NCBI GenBank assembly: GCA_030549775.1
Contig: CM060172.1
Coordinates: forward strand, 124,237,122 to 124,301,121
Length of the DNA stretch: 64,000 nucleotides
Direction of reading: 5' to 3'
DNA from: Tamarix chinensis
Lineage: Eukaryota; Streptophyta; Magnoliopsida; Caryophyllales; Tamaricaceae
Shown piece after piece: positions 36,301-47,969 of this stretch. The notes below the pieces were generated by a model. That model searched no databases, was not told where the DNA came from, and was given only the letters and a program-made list of their open reading frames with translations. Both the position numbers and the translations under genes were made by a program. Each line of letters starts with the position of its first letter. Position 1 is the first letter of the stretch.

Positions 36301-36583
36301 TTTGTATCCCAATTTGCTGCATATTTTTTTCTTCCGTTTTCTATATTTATTTATATATTTATTTAATAAAATCCATCAAATTTCAAATAAAACACATTCA
36401 ATTCAAAATACAAATCATTTAATATTAAAATTATATATTTAAATTGTTTAAATTTAATTATTTTTTTACTTTTAACTTTAAAAAATATATTAGATGTTAT
36501 ATAAACAAAAAAATAAAAATAAAATTTTATATTAGGTAAATAGAGACGAATTGATACGGATATAAAAATAGATATATATTTAA

Positions 36584-36926
36584 TAGAGTTGTTCGTGTTA
36601 TTCGATATCTGCTTATTTGATCCGATATCCGAAGGGATCCGATCTGAAAAAGTAAATAACCGATTCGATTTTTTTTTTTCAAATCAAATATATGATCCAG
36701 TCAACAAAAAGTCAAACAAAACAAATATCTAATCCGACAAATACAAATAATATCCGATTCAAAAAAAAATATTTATACATTTTTTAAAATTTTTTATTTT
36801 GTATATAATTGTATATGAATAAATTTAAATGTCTTTGTGTGTGTATAATTTTTACTTTATTTATTATTTGAGGCAAAATTCAATTTAGTTGAAATTATAT
36901 TTTTAATATAATCCCTTTTTAGATAT
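36584..36926 (+). mobile_element. Truncated relative of the 666-bp hAT MITE
   Basis: TAGAGTTGTTCGTGTTATTC and the following 340 bp match 17972-18312 (shared GATCCGATATCC, GTCAACAAAAAGTCAAACA and AATTTAGTTGAAATTATATT). Similarity stops after CCCTTTTTAGAT, so the right half is missing. It lies inside the Harbinger-like element. Confidence 0.75.
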
Positions 36927-37488
36927 TTATAAAAAAAAATTATGCGCTCGATTTTGACATACTAATGTTTAGAAGCTTTATTGGTTTACATGAGTTTTTG
37001 TTTTTAAATTCTTATTTTGGTAAGCAAAATAGGATGATTTATTTTATTTTATTTTTGCTTACTCTATCTCTTATTAATAGGAATTTTTGAATATTATTAA
37101 TATTTTACAAATACTTTTTTAAAAAATTATGCTTAGTTATATATGTAATATTTTAGAATTTTTATGAAAAAATTTGGAATTAGTGTCGAGTGTATATAAT
37201 TTTTATAATTTTATTATAGACTTTAAGAAAAATTTTACATATTAATATAATATTTTAATTTTTATTAAATATAAAAAATTAGAGTAAAAAAAATTCAAAA
37301 TTTCTCAGAATTTTCTTTCTATACGCCAAACACTAAAATTATTTTCCAAGATTTCAATTTTCTATAAAATTTTCTCCAACAACCAAACAAAGGAAATAAA
37401 ATTAATTTCTTTCATTTTCTTTCCTTCAATTTTCTTTCATCTATATTTTTCTTTCCACTTAACTTTCTACAAACCAAACGGAGCCTAA

Positions 37489-37857
37489 TGGATTTCATTG
37501 GGAAACCTTATTCCATTCGGTATTGAATGAATTTAATAGATCAAACTCATGTTAAAAGTTGATTATAAACTAATTAGGGTTTTTCTTTTCATAAAAAAAA
37601 ATAATCATTGAAAGACTATGTTTGGTTAGATATTTTAGTAGTAAAATGCTTTACCTAGTGGCGTTCAACCACGCGTATTAAAAGTTCCAGCGTTTGGTGA
37701 AATCAAATGGTTAGAAAACTCTTGACATGATTTAACGTTTTGACCTCAGAAATACTAACAAGTGGACAACTCCCTGTTGGGGCTTTTTACAAATTTGACG
37801 AAGTATAATTAGTACTATTTGCCCTAATAACTTCCTATATTGTAAGATATTAAGTAT
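37489..37857. other. Spacer
   Basis: No gene. A TGTTTGGTTAGATATTTTAG word at 37619 resembles a MITE end, but no partner end was found. Confidence 0.4.
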
Positions 37858-38095
37858 TTATTTGGTACAGGAATAATATTAATAGAGATGAAAAAATTAT
37901 TTTTATATTTTATATATTTTTTATAGTCTATTTAAAATTAAATATTTTTATTTTACTAAATATCCACTTTAGATTTTAATTTGATCTAAAATATGTATTT
38001 TATTAAAAATAAATTTATTATTATTAAATACTTAATATAAAAGATATAAAATAGGGGGAATTTTTTCCACCCCCATTACTTCCATACCAAATAAT
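37858..38095. mobile_element. Tourist-like MITE abutting the inverted duplication
   Basis: Ends TTATTTGGTA / TACCAAATAA with the subterminal pair AATAATATTAATAGAG / CCCCCATTACTTCC. It is homologous, in opposite orientation, to the MITE at 56321-56556 through TTTTAGAT..AATTT.ATCTAAAATA and ATATAAAAGATATAAAATA. Its right end is within 1-2 bp of the inner edge of the right arm (38097). Confidence 0.65.
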
Positions 38096-38096
38096 T

Positions 38097-41070
38097 AGCC
38101 GATATATAGAAATTATTGAGGATGGAGCCAACTATTCATGATAGAGATGGGTCGGTAATTATTGCTGATTTATATTAGGTTCCGCAATCTTTGCCAAAGA
38201 TATGGGGTCATAAATTTTTTTTTATATATTTTTTCTCTTCCTATAATATGCATAAATTTATAAGTTTAATTAAAGTTATTTAATGAATTTTTTTATTTCA
38301 TTGTAAATATATTAATTTATATTGTACAAAATATTTATACATCTAGATTATGAATATTTTAAATTATAAATAAAAATTATTTTAAAATTGCTGAAAGAAA
38401 AAAAAAATGGGGTTGCTAGGCATCGGCAATTATAGCCGATATATAGAAATTATTGAGGATAGCCAACTATTCATGATAGAGATTGATCGACCAATTATTG
38501 CTGATTTATATTATGTTCGGCAATCTTTGCCGAATATATGGGGTCATAAATTTTTTTTTTATATATTTTTTCTCTTCCTATAATATGCATAAATTTATAA
38601 GTTTAATTAAAGTTATTTAATGAATTTTTTTATTTCATTGTAAATATATTAATTTATATTTTTGTACAAAATATTTAAATTATACATCTAGATTATGAAT
38701 ATTTTAAATTATAAAAAAAAGTTATTTCAATATTGCTGAAAGAAAAAAAAATTGGAGTGATAGGTATCGGCAATTATAGCCGATACATAAAAATTATTGA
38801 GTATGGCCAACTATTCATGATAGAGATGGATCGACCAATCATTGCCTATGATTTAGGTAACATTCGGCTGAAAATGCTGAACCAAACCACATTAATACAT
38901 ATATATAACTAAACTTATCTTATATTTTTTTTAATTATAAATATGTTAATTTAAATTTTTGTATCAAATATTTATATAAATTCTGATTTTTTTAATTATA
39001 AATAATAATTATTTACAAACTTTTCAGCCGAAATTGAAAAAAAAAATAATAATAATTGGTGAATCGGCAGTTATTGCCGATGGGCTGGCCTGGTTTCGGC
39101 AACAATTGCCGATGGCCTGGGCCAGTTTCGGTAAAAATTGCCGAATCTCGTCCATTGTTTCGGTTGAAATCGCCGATGCTGATGAGTGGCTTCGGAAAAA
39201 ATCACCGATGTTAAGGTTACTTTCGGAAATTGTTTTCCACGGAGTAAAAATCTGTTTTCTATATAACAATACCCTTTTAAAAACCATAATTATACCATCT
39301 TTTCCTCATTGTATTTTTAGACCATATCAATAAAAATCAGAACTTATGCAAACAAGTAGCAAAAAGTAGGAAAATAAAACCATATCTATTATGATGATGA
39401 TGATGATCATCATCATCATCATTGAAGCTCATTCATTAATTTTATTTTTAGGTTTTTAAGATTAGATAAAATTAACAAATTTAGGCGAAGAAAATGTTCC
39501 TCTCTTATTCTTTGCAAGTTTAAGAGGGGTAATGAACGCATTTGCACTCTTTTAAATAATATGAGTTTTTTTTTCTATATATATTTACTACCATTGATGT
39601 AATATTTCTAAATTAGTAGTAGATAGTGAAGGTTTAAAGTGATTGATAAAACTTATACATTTCTTTTGAGGAACTTATCATTACAAAACTTTACGATTAA
39701 ACATACTTGACTTTTAACAATTTAAGAGAAGATGACCTCTTAGAAGTTTCTCGGGATACTTATAAGTTGATAAAAAAATATCCTTAAAAATATTTATGTT
39801 GATCAGTAGAGTCGGTCATCAATCTTAAAAGTGCTTTTAATAAATATCATGGGTCAGTGTAACTAGGTGTTTCAATTGATTTAAAATGTAGGTCATTTTG
39901 TAATACTGCCCATGTATTAAATAACTCTAAAAAGTTACTACTCCCTCTGTATAAAAAAAATTATGCTAAGACTTTGCATACTTTTTAAGGAAGTAATAAA
40001 AGTAGTTTTAAAATTATATTTACACTCTTCATTGAAAAATAACAAAGCATTTATGTATTGAAAAAAAGTGATGGTAAATATGAAAAGTAAGCTTTGACTT
40101 TTCTAAAATAATTTTTTTATAAAAAAAACTTAATGATAGATATGGATAGAGTAATTACCAATTTGTTCTTATTAAATGTTGGAAAAAGTTAACACAAACA
40201 ACAACAAGAAAATCAATCCAGCTATTGACGGACAATACCTATACCACATGATCATTTATACATTGGAGATATGTGTAGCCTGCAGACATCATTATAATTA
40301 TAAAAATAAAATAAAATAAAATATCTCTTACTAGGATCATTTAAAAAATGTATAACATAAATTTTTTTGAAAATTTCTCTATAAATCAATACCCATATTG
40401 ATATACTTTTAATTAAAAAAATATATTGTATACATCTTTCACCATAATTATATATATATTATCATACATTTAAGTGTGTGTGTGTGTATATATATAGATT
40501 ATCATACATTTAAGTATCTTTTATAACTGATAAACTAATATTTTACCATCATTGAACTAATTTTCCACGAGTAAACTAATCTTTCATTACTATTACTATT
40601 ACTTTTCTACTTAAAAAATAATCATTTTTTTATTAATATATTCATTTTTCATCACTAATATACTAATTTGTTGCCACTAATGTGTTGCCTTTTCACCATT
40701 ATTTTTCTTAAAATTGATCTTTAATGGCGAATGTACTAATCTTTTGCAACTAAGGTATTAATATTATACCACTAATATACCAATCTTTCATCACTAATGT
40801 GTTAATTTTTTTCCAACAAATTAATAATTTACCATTATTCTACTTAAATTGATCTTTTACCCTAATGTACCAAATTTTCACCAACGGGTTGATATTATCC
40901 TATTCATCTTCTTAAAATCAACCTTTCACCATTAATGTACTAATTTTTCACTATTAAAGCATTGACTTTTCACTACTAATGTATTGGATTTTCACCACTT
41001 ATGTATTAAATTTTCATCATTAATGTAGTAATATTTCACCACTAATTTATTGATATTGATCTTTTATCAT
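38097..41070 (-). repeat. Right arm of ~3-kb inverted duplication
   Basis: Reverse complement of 20943-23930. From the inner side it holds three starts of the ~340-bp tandem repeat (38097, 38438, 38777), a CGGCAA palindrome cluster (39055-39180), a palindromic (ATG)n(ATC)n at 39391-39421, an LTR-like scrap and the 28-30-bp repeats. It ends at 41070, where a different sequence, the direct repeat, begins. Frames at 39024-39333 are palindrome translations. Confidence 0.9.
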
Positions 41071-41200
41071 CCCTAATGAAGCCTTATACACAAGTACGCC
41101 ATCCAAGAAAAATTGCTATCGTGCTTGTTCTTTCATTTTATTTATTTCATTAATAAGCATGTCCTCTAAAAGAATTATTTTTGAAAAGAAAAATATATTA
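41071..41200 (+). repeat. ~130-bp direct repeat, copy B
   Basis: Same orientation and nearly the same sequence as 18705-18832. It starts exactly where the right arm ends. Outside it the two flanks are unrelated. Confidence 0.85.
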
Positions 41201-42559
41201 TATATTACACAATTCTCTTCGTTTCTTAAAAAAAAATGCTCATAATTTCTTAATATATAATATATTATAAAATAAAAATATAATTATTATATTTAAATTA
41301 AAATTTTTGAATATTTTCCATGAATCTCGTGGAAAGTGAAAACATCCCTTCACTGGTTGCCGAGCAGTAGATGTGAAATTGTGTAACCTTCAAGGGATCT
41401 ATCTCCTTGTTCGTACTAATTTGAATTTGACGCTCTATAACAAAAGCATAAATGTCCCAAACACGCTGGCTTAGATTAAAAAACACAAAGCAGTCATTCG
41501 ACAATTATTCGGTGCCCAAAGCCTCTTTCTTTTTCTTTTTTCTCTCCTTCTTCTTTCTTTCTAATATTTATGTCCGATAATCACAAAATGAAGAAGAGTA
41601 TTGTAGCCTCGTCGTAGTCGTCTTTCCACTTGCAAAGTCCTTTGATGCCCAAAGCTTTTCAAGTAGGAGAAGCTTTGAGATATTTAACGTGGTTCTCCCT
41701 CTTTCTCAAATATTTGCTAGTAAGAAAAGCACCATCCCATCCCCCCTCCCCCCAGATTTTGAAGATTCCTCACTAGACTAATCCATAAGAATACCTGTAC
41801 CTGTCAGATTATTAAATTATATAAAGACATAAAGATATATATTCAGAGTAATAATATAAACAAAGCCATTATTTAACTTTTACTACATAGCTCATTAGAT
41901 ATGCTAAGGTGAACCACACACTTATTATGAATTATATTATTGAGAGAACGAAAAAAAAATTGTCAAGAAACACAAAAGGTTCAAATAAAATAAAATAAAG
42001 CCAAAAAGGGTGTGCTAGCTTAGTTTTAAGGCCATGTTTGCTTAAATATCAAGCATCTTTATGTGCTTTGGAATTTATTCTTAAAAATGAACATATTCCC
42101 TGCCAAGACGAAATCTAAGGGGCCCATTCCATGCAATATTACATTTATCGAACCCTCACTCACTCCTAGCGGTTCAATCTCACTCTTTTTTCTATTATTA
42201 ATTCTTTTGATTGGAACTGATGCCACTGTGCATTCCGTACCCTAATGACGATGGTGTTGACTCGCCGCCGGTGTCTAATGATTTGATGTTATGTCTTTTT
42301 GTTTATCATTACCAGGAATATAGAGCGTATAAATGCGCCTTTTGTCACAGTTTCAATAATAAAGTTATAACTAACCCGCGGTTAGAAATTAAAGAGCGGG
42401 TAGATTTTGTCCACATCCAAATCTTACACGATAACTCGTTTATATTTGTGTTGTGTGTGCACGCACGCATGGATATCACTGTCTTTCGCAACACACACAC
42501 ATACTAGCTACAAACTTGATCTATGATCTTTAAAAGAGTAAAATTACCAAAACAAACCA
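41201..42559. other. Spacer between MULE locus and copia copy 2
   Basis: No recognisable gene. Short frames at 41298-41504 (minus) and 42063-42507 (plus) have no motif. A pyrimidine tract lies at 41521-41560 and a C-rich patch at 41727-41752. Confidence 0.45.
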
Positions 42560-43130
42560 TCATATGTAATGGCTAAGCAAAGAAAAACAAAGAAATCCAA
42601 CGATTTAAAATAGAAAAACGAAGCAATATTAGTACGTAGTAAAGCAATTAATCACTTAATCCACAACTTGAGTTAGAAATTTTATTATTACAATAGATAT
42701 TAAGATCAAACGAATCTAAATTTATAATCATTTCTCCATTCGCTCTCTAGAACAAGAATTTCTCTCTATTTAACTTTGCAAATGTTAAAACTAACGAAAA
42801 CATTACGTACAAATAGAGTGTAGAGTAAACACAAATGAGGCAGTGACAATTTCTGTATAACCAGAAAATATAGTCTGTATATAAAAATACAAGGCACCCA
42901 TACTTTTCTATTCACTCTTCCACGACCATGTAAAGAAGTGCAATTTACCTATGATCCTTGTGCACTCGATCTTTTTTTATTCCAAATCAAAACACACCCA
43001 TGTTTTTTATAGACCCTATATTTCTCATATGACACCTCATTTAGCCTAAAACTCATGCATAACTCCCCGAAGTTCTTCCATAAGATTCATACTCCATTAA
43101 TCTTAATTTCTTAGGCTCCATCTTACAACA
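42560..43130 (-). repeat. 3' LTR of copia copy 2
   Basis: On the minus strand it begins TGTTGTAAGATGGAGCC directly after the purine tract AAGTGGGATAT. It matches the 5' LTR through blocks such as AAAAATACAAGG, TTTTCTATTC.CTCTTCCAC and ATCCA.CGAATCTAA. The outer edge is set where similarity to 57012 ends. Confidence 0.7.
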
Positions 43131-43799
43131 ATATCCCACTTAAAGACTGAAAAGCAAGAGACCAACAAACCAACGTCAACTAGCCACAATCAAACATATT
43201 AGCTCAAAAAATATAAATAAAAAAATAAAAAAAGGTCAATTTAGGTCGTGCACAACCTCAGTTTCTAAGTGTCAACACGCTCAGTCAATATATAAGCGAG
43301 ATTCTTCAAACCTAATATATTTTGCAAGATCAACACGTCATAACTTCATATTTCACAAGACTACGAACGTAGTGATATCTCAACCTAATATGCTTCATTC
43401 TTAAGTGAAATAATAGATTTTGCGCAAGCTAAATTACACCTTGATAGTATGAAGTAATCCTACTCCTAGCTTATCTCCTCCATAAACATAGACAACCACA
43501 CCTTCTCTTTTTTTTTCTTCTAGTGTAATCACATACTCAACTTCTAACATAGACAAAAGGAAACATTTCTAAAGTCAGGACATTAAATTGATAGCAGTAC
43601 CTCCCACAACAAATATGTGCCATGAAGTACTCTTACTAGTGTCCAGATCCCTAGTGAAATGAACATTAGCAAAACCTTCTAACATAACCTCACCACTATC
43701 AATCACAAGAGCTCAACACAACGTACTCTTTAAATACCTCAAGACTCACTTAACTTTCTTCTAATGTGTTTTCTCAGGTTTAGACACAAACCTACTAAT
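43131..43799 (-). pseudogene. copia RNase H remnant (copy 2), cut by the solo LTR
   Basis: On the minus strand from 43799 the frame gives RFVSKPEKTH, KVK.VLRYLKSTL, VMLEGFANVHF, RDLDTSKSTSWHIFVVGGTA and INLMS. These match the copia block VSRFM.KPGKEHW, VLRYLKGT, EGY.DADYAGDLDKRRSTSGYVF. The upstream half of the same exon resumes at 47970, on the far side of the solo LTR. Confidence 0.8.
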
Positions 43800-43890
43800 T
43801 GTAATAGCGTATTTTTAGAAACCTTAATTATAAATTAATAATTATGTGTAATTAGTTATAATGATTACTTTAGGAGGTTTGGTATTAAAC

Positions 43891-43891
<1 letters not shown>

Positions 43892-43969
<78 letters not shown>
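43892..43969. repeat. (ATT)26 microsatellite
   Basis: 78 bp of uninterrupted ATT units near the start of the solo LTR; a shorter (TTA)9 lies at 45160-45186. Confidence 0.95.
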
Positions 43970-46565
43970 GACAGTTTAGATATAAATTTAATTAGGTCTA
44001 AATTTGGTAGAAATTAGGCTTTTAAATTAATCCTAGTTTATACCATTAAATCTTAGCCTAATTATTTTATTAATAACCTTTGACCCGTAATTTGAAATAA
44101 TTTTTTTTAAATTTATCCCGTATTATTTTTACTCTATTCCTTTCTTTTTAACCTATCCTACTATTAGTTTTACCCGATATCCTAGTCTATCTAAGCTAAA
44201 CCTAAACCTAAAATGAAATAAACTTATTTTTATCCTACCTTTTACATGCCTAAATCTCACCCCTGTACACAACCTCTTTTCTTACCTTGTGTGTCGTGAT
44301 AAATTTCTTCTGCCTTGACCAATTTCTTGTCTTCCTCCACTTCTCACACAACCCATCACCTCACCCTTCTCTACATACATATATACATATGAACAAAACC
44401 ACAGCCTCCCTGCCCCTACACATCACCGCACTTCGCCGACACCAACCTCCTTTTTCCTCATTTGGCACCCTCCTCGAGCCATACCCCTCAACCACCCTTT
44501 CCTTTCTCTTTCCTTTTCTCCATCGAATTGCACCACCACCAACCACCAAGCCCCACCATGGCATGGTAAATCAACCACCAAAACCACACCATCAATTCCC
44601 CCTCATTGTCGTGAACCACCGCCAGCCTTTTTCTCCTTCTTTTCCTCGCATTGTGCATTATTTTGTGCAGCACATGACTCATGCACGGTGTCTAGCACAA
44701 TCGTGTGCCACTCTTTTTCCTTATCGCACACTTGTGTAGACCGGCATGGCTTGCTTGTACACCCTCACATGGCTCACACACAACCTCACGCACACCCATG
44801 AATCCCCTATTCTTTCTCACCCGTATGTGTATGCTGCATGTGCACAACGATTCTCATTTACAAAGCCTACCCATGTGACTTCACTTCTCTTGGAATGGGC
44901 ATTATGTTCGTGTCACACAACTGTGCCACCTTTTCTTCTCGGTCGTGCATCCCCATCCACGCACCCAAACACCACCCTACCAGCTCACCACCCTTCACTG
45001 TCGACCACCAACCACCACCAATCTAAACCATTACTGCCATCTCTCCCTACCTCACCCTCCATCTGGCTAGCAACATCCCCTATTCATGCACAGTCCTCAC
45101 CCTGCATGTGCAGCGTGCAACATGAGTGAAATATTTTGGTTTTGTAAATTTTAGTACCTATTATTATTATTATTATTATTATTATTAAATAAGGGTGTTT
45201 TTGGTAATTTTAAAAATTAAATATTTTAATATTATAACTACTATTTTATATGGTAAATAAAAATTTGATATTTTTGGTATTATTTTTAGATACAAAAGTT
45301 TGATTAACGAGATCTGATGGTTTAGTAGGATACTGCTATTTTTTGTTTTTACTGGAATTTAGATAACCGTTATATTCTAATAAAATAACATATATTACAT
45401 GATAGCGCATTTGGGTTTTTGTGAATGAATTATGTTAAATATGATTTGTTATATTATAATTATGTGATTATTATTTTTATCCTAAAAATTAGAAAAATAA
45501 CCTTGTTATCTTATGTAAAATATTTTAGGCACGAAAGCATGATTAAAATGATTCTGTTGTTGGCAAAATATATTATATAATATGTGTATATAAAATAATA
45601 GGGTGAGCATGCTTAGATATAATTATGAAATAATAATTATGGATGTGTGCCCTAGGGACAATTTAGTCATTTTTAGTGTGTTATGATATTTATCCTAAAA
45701 GTCATGTCTAATATGTATGATCTATTGTTGAGTATCATGGGGTTTGGATGGTTTAAAAGTGTATGATAGGGTTTTATATGCAGAAATATATGTAAGGGGA
45801 AAATGGTTATTTGGCATATCTAATAATTTAAATTACATAATAAATAGTTAAATTATTCTATTTTAGCCTTTTCATGACAGATTAATAAATAAAATGGATT
45901 CAGTATATAAAATAGATGATAATTTGATAATTATTGGTCTCATAAGCATTTTGGTCATTTTGGTCATTTGATAATTTGAGTCAAAGATGGCCTTAGTATA
46001 TTTTTAATGTTGACCTTGGTATTGACCTTGTTTATGGCTATCTTGGATAATTGCAAATAAAGGGGGGAAATGGATAAGTATGGAAATGGGAACAATTGTG
46101 CAAGATGTGTGTTTTTTTTTTGTGGTCACTTTATAAAATACTAATACTTAAAGTGGAAGACCTCAAGTTTGGGAATGGTTGCTCTCTAGGGGTATCTATA
46201 CTAGATATGAGGTATAATCCCTCAGTTTGTTTGGTTTCACTGGTGTGTCGATTGTGCAGTAGTAAAACCCTAGTCTACTTTACAGGTGACCTACGGGCCC
46301 TATAGGAGGTATCGATGCTTAAGGATTAGGTGTCCTAGGTGTGGAGGGTACTGTGTCACCTTGTGCACCAATATGACTAGCATTTTGTTATGCCTCTGGA
46401 TTGGATAGTTGGGAGATACCTTGATGCCTTGTGCCCCGATATAACTGGTATACTTTTACGTCTCTGGGTTATTATTGTATCCTTTCAAGTAAATAAAAAT
46501 AAAGATGATATGATTTGATAGGAATGATTGCTATTAGATTATTAGATTGATCGGTAGTAGCATTT

Positions 46566-46700
46566 GTGTCTACTTGTAGTTTCAGTACTAGCCATTGTGT
46601 CTACCTGTAGTTTCAATACTAGCCTTTGTGCCTACCTGTGGTTTTGGTAGCAGCCTTCGTGTCTACATATGGTTTTAGTAGTAGGCTTCATACCTACCTG
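46566..46700 (+). repeat. 31-bp tandem repeat in the solo LTR
   Basis: Four imperfect units of GTGTCTACCTGTAGTTTCAG.ACTAGCCTT. Matching repeats occur in LTR fragment 54850-55000 and, inverted, at about 11700-11900 in the outer LTR, so the array is a family feature. Confidence 0.75.
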
Positions 46701-47969
46701 TGGTTGTTATTGTGTCTTTGAGTCTTACCTATGTTATTAAGGATTCTATTGGGATTGATGTTGAGATGTGAATTATACTGAAGGTCATGGTTGTCGTGTT
46801 GGAGTTTGGTTCTATTTATTACTTTAGAGAGCATCTTTGGATGATTGATTGATAAGTATTATTATGTTCTAAATGAACACACACAAATAGTATTTAGTGT
46901 GGTGATTATTTTTTACCTATAATAACTATCATATTGTGATCATCGCATGTACATTTCAATGTTTATCTCATGTGTTATCACGATACCTTTATGGTTATTT
47001 GGTTGTGGTTGTTCCTAATCATACTTCAGAGAGAATATTAGGTATGTTCGTTTCATAATTTTTCAGTTGTTTCAAATGAATGAATATGAGTAGTGTATGG
47101 CCTTGATGATGTTTAATTATCTAAATGATTAATGAATATCAATCCTCATATGTATATTTAAATGTCTTACCCCATGTTAGTTGTATACTTTATACGTGTT
47201 TCATGCTAGTTTTTCATATTAGTTTTGTATAAAGGTCTATTCAGTACTATAGTACTGACAGGTTCCCTTTTTTGGTCATGTTCCTATTCAACGGACAGTG
47301 ATAAACCTACAATAGTACTTTGAGGGTTAGGCTTGATGGATTCTAGTAGAGGGTTGAGAGTTAGGACTATCCGGCATTTGCCTCGACACTTTTTGATCCG
47401 AATATTTCATGGACTCTTAAGTCCCTTGCTATTTTCCTTTTGTTATGTTACAACTATATGCTTGATCTTTTTGTATTTATCAGAACAATATAATCTGTAA
47501 ATAAATTGCTAAATTGCCTTTGTTATAAATTTTATTTAAGTAAAGTAATAATTTAGTTTTATACTGAGGAAAAGAGACTCTTAGTCAATGAAAAGAAAAA
47601 AAAAACAAAGGACTGATACTAAAGAGAAGAAAGAGTTATTCTAATTCTTACCCTTTGAGAAGGGGCTTAGTGTCCAGCCAGGTAGGCAAAAAATGAGAAA
47701 GATACATCTAGAAGGACTGGATGGACCCTAGCAGTTAGGCATGGAGGTGGGAACGCATTAGTAGATAGTTGAACGTGGGTGCGATTGTCATTCCCCACTA
47801 ATAGAAGTCAGAGAGATTCCTTTTCTCTCTAAAATGTTAGGAATTGAAGCTAGAGCGAATGGAGACACCAGACTTATACTGAGTGTGGTGGTAAAACCCA
47901 TTATTTTTGTAATTAACGCTTTTGTAAAATAAAATTTTTAATTAGTAAATTTAGGGTTTTTACACTAAT

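Larger units (their letters stand above)
35274..37485. mobile_element. Non-autonomous PIF/Harbinger-like element, TAA duplication
   Basis: Ends GAGTCTGTTTGGTTCTTAGA and, from the other strand, GGCTCCGTTTGGTTTGTAGA form inverted repeats. Both sides show TAA (35271-35273, 37486-37488), the 3-bp TWA duplication of PIF/Harbinger elements. The subterminal parts carry repeated GGAAAGAAAA / TTTTCTTTCC words. The interior (2.2 kb) holds a GATATC/CGCGG-rich patch (35600-35900), CA repeats, a small tandem repeat and a truncated hAT MITE. No transposase was seen. Confidence 0.7.
43800..47964 (+). mobile_element. Solo LTR, 4165 bp, 5-bp target duplication CTAAT
   Basis: Starts TGTAATAGCGTATTTTTAG, ends TTAGGGTTTTTACA, and is flanked by CTAAT at 43795-43799 and 47965-47969. 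It interrupts the copia RT/RNase H frame exactly. No second LTR, gag or pol lies inside, so it is a solo LTR, or a non-coding element of that form. Layout: (ATT)26, a C-rich pyrimidine zone (44280-45125) whose frames are Pro/His-rich low complexity, a long AT-rich part, 31-bp short repeats (46566-46700) and the 3' end. LTRs this long with TGTAACACCC-type ends are typical of some Ty3/gypsy chromovirus lineages, but without pol I cannot assign the lineage. Confidence 0.85.

Noticed and set aside
20943..41070. Arms read simply as terminal inverted repeats of the MULE
   Set aside because: Similarity extends far outside the candidate ends, the right arm is cut at both sides by unrelated sequence, and no target duplication flanks the arms. 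I keep this only as an alternative.
44287..45129. Pro/His/Ser-rich frames in the solo LTR and similar ones at 54146-54526 and 62643-63822
   Set aside because: They follow the C-rich pyrimidine zone shared by all copies of the LTR; frames are open on both strands and have no motifs.
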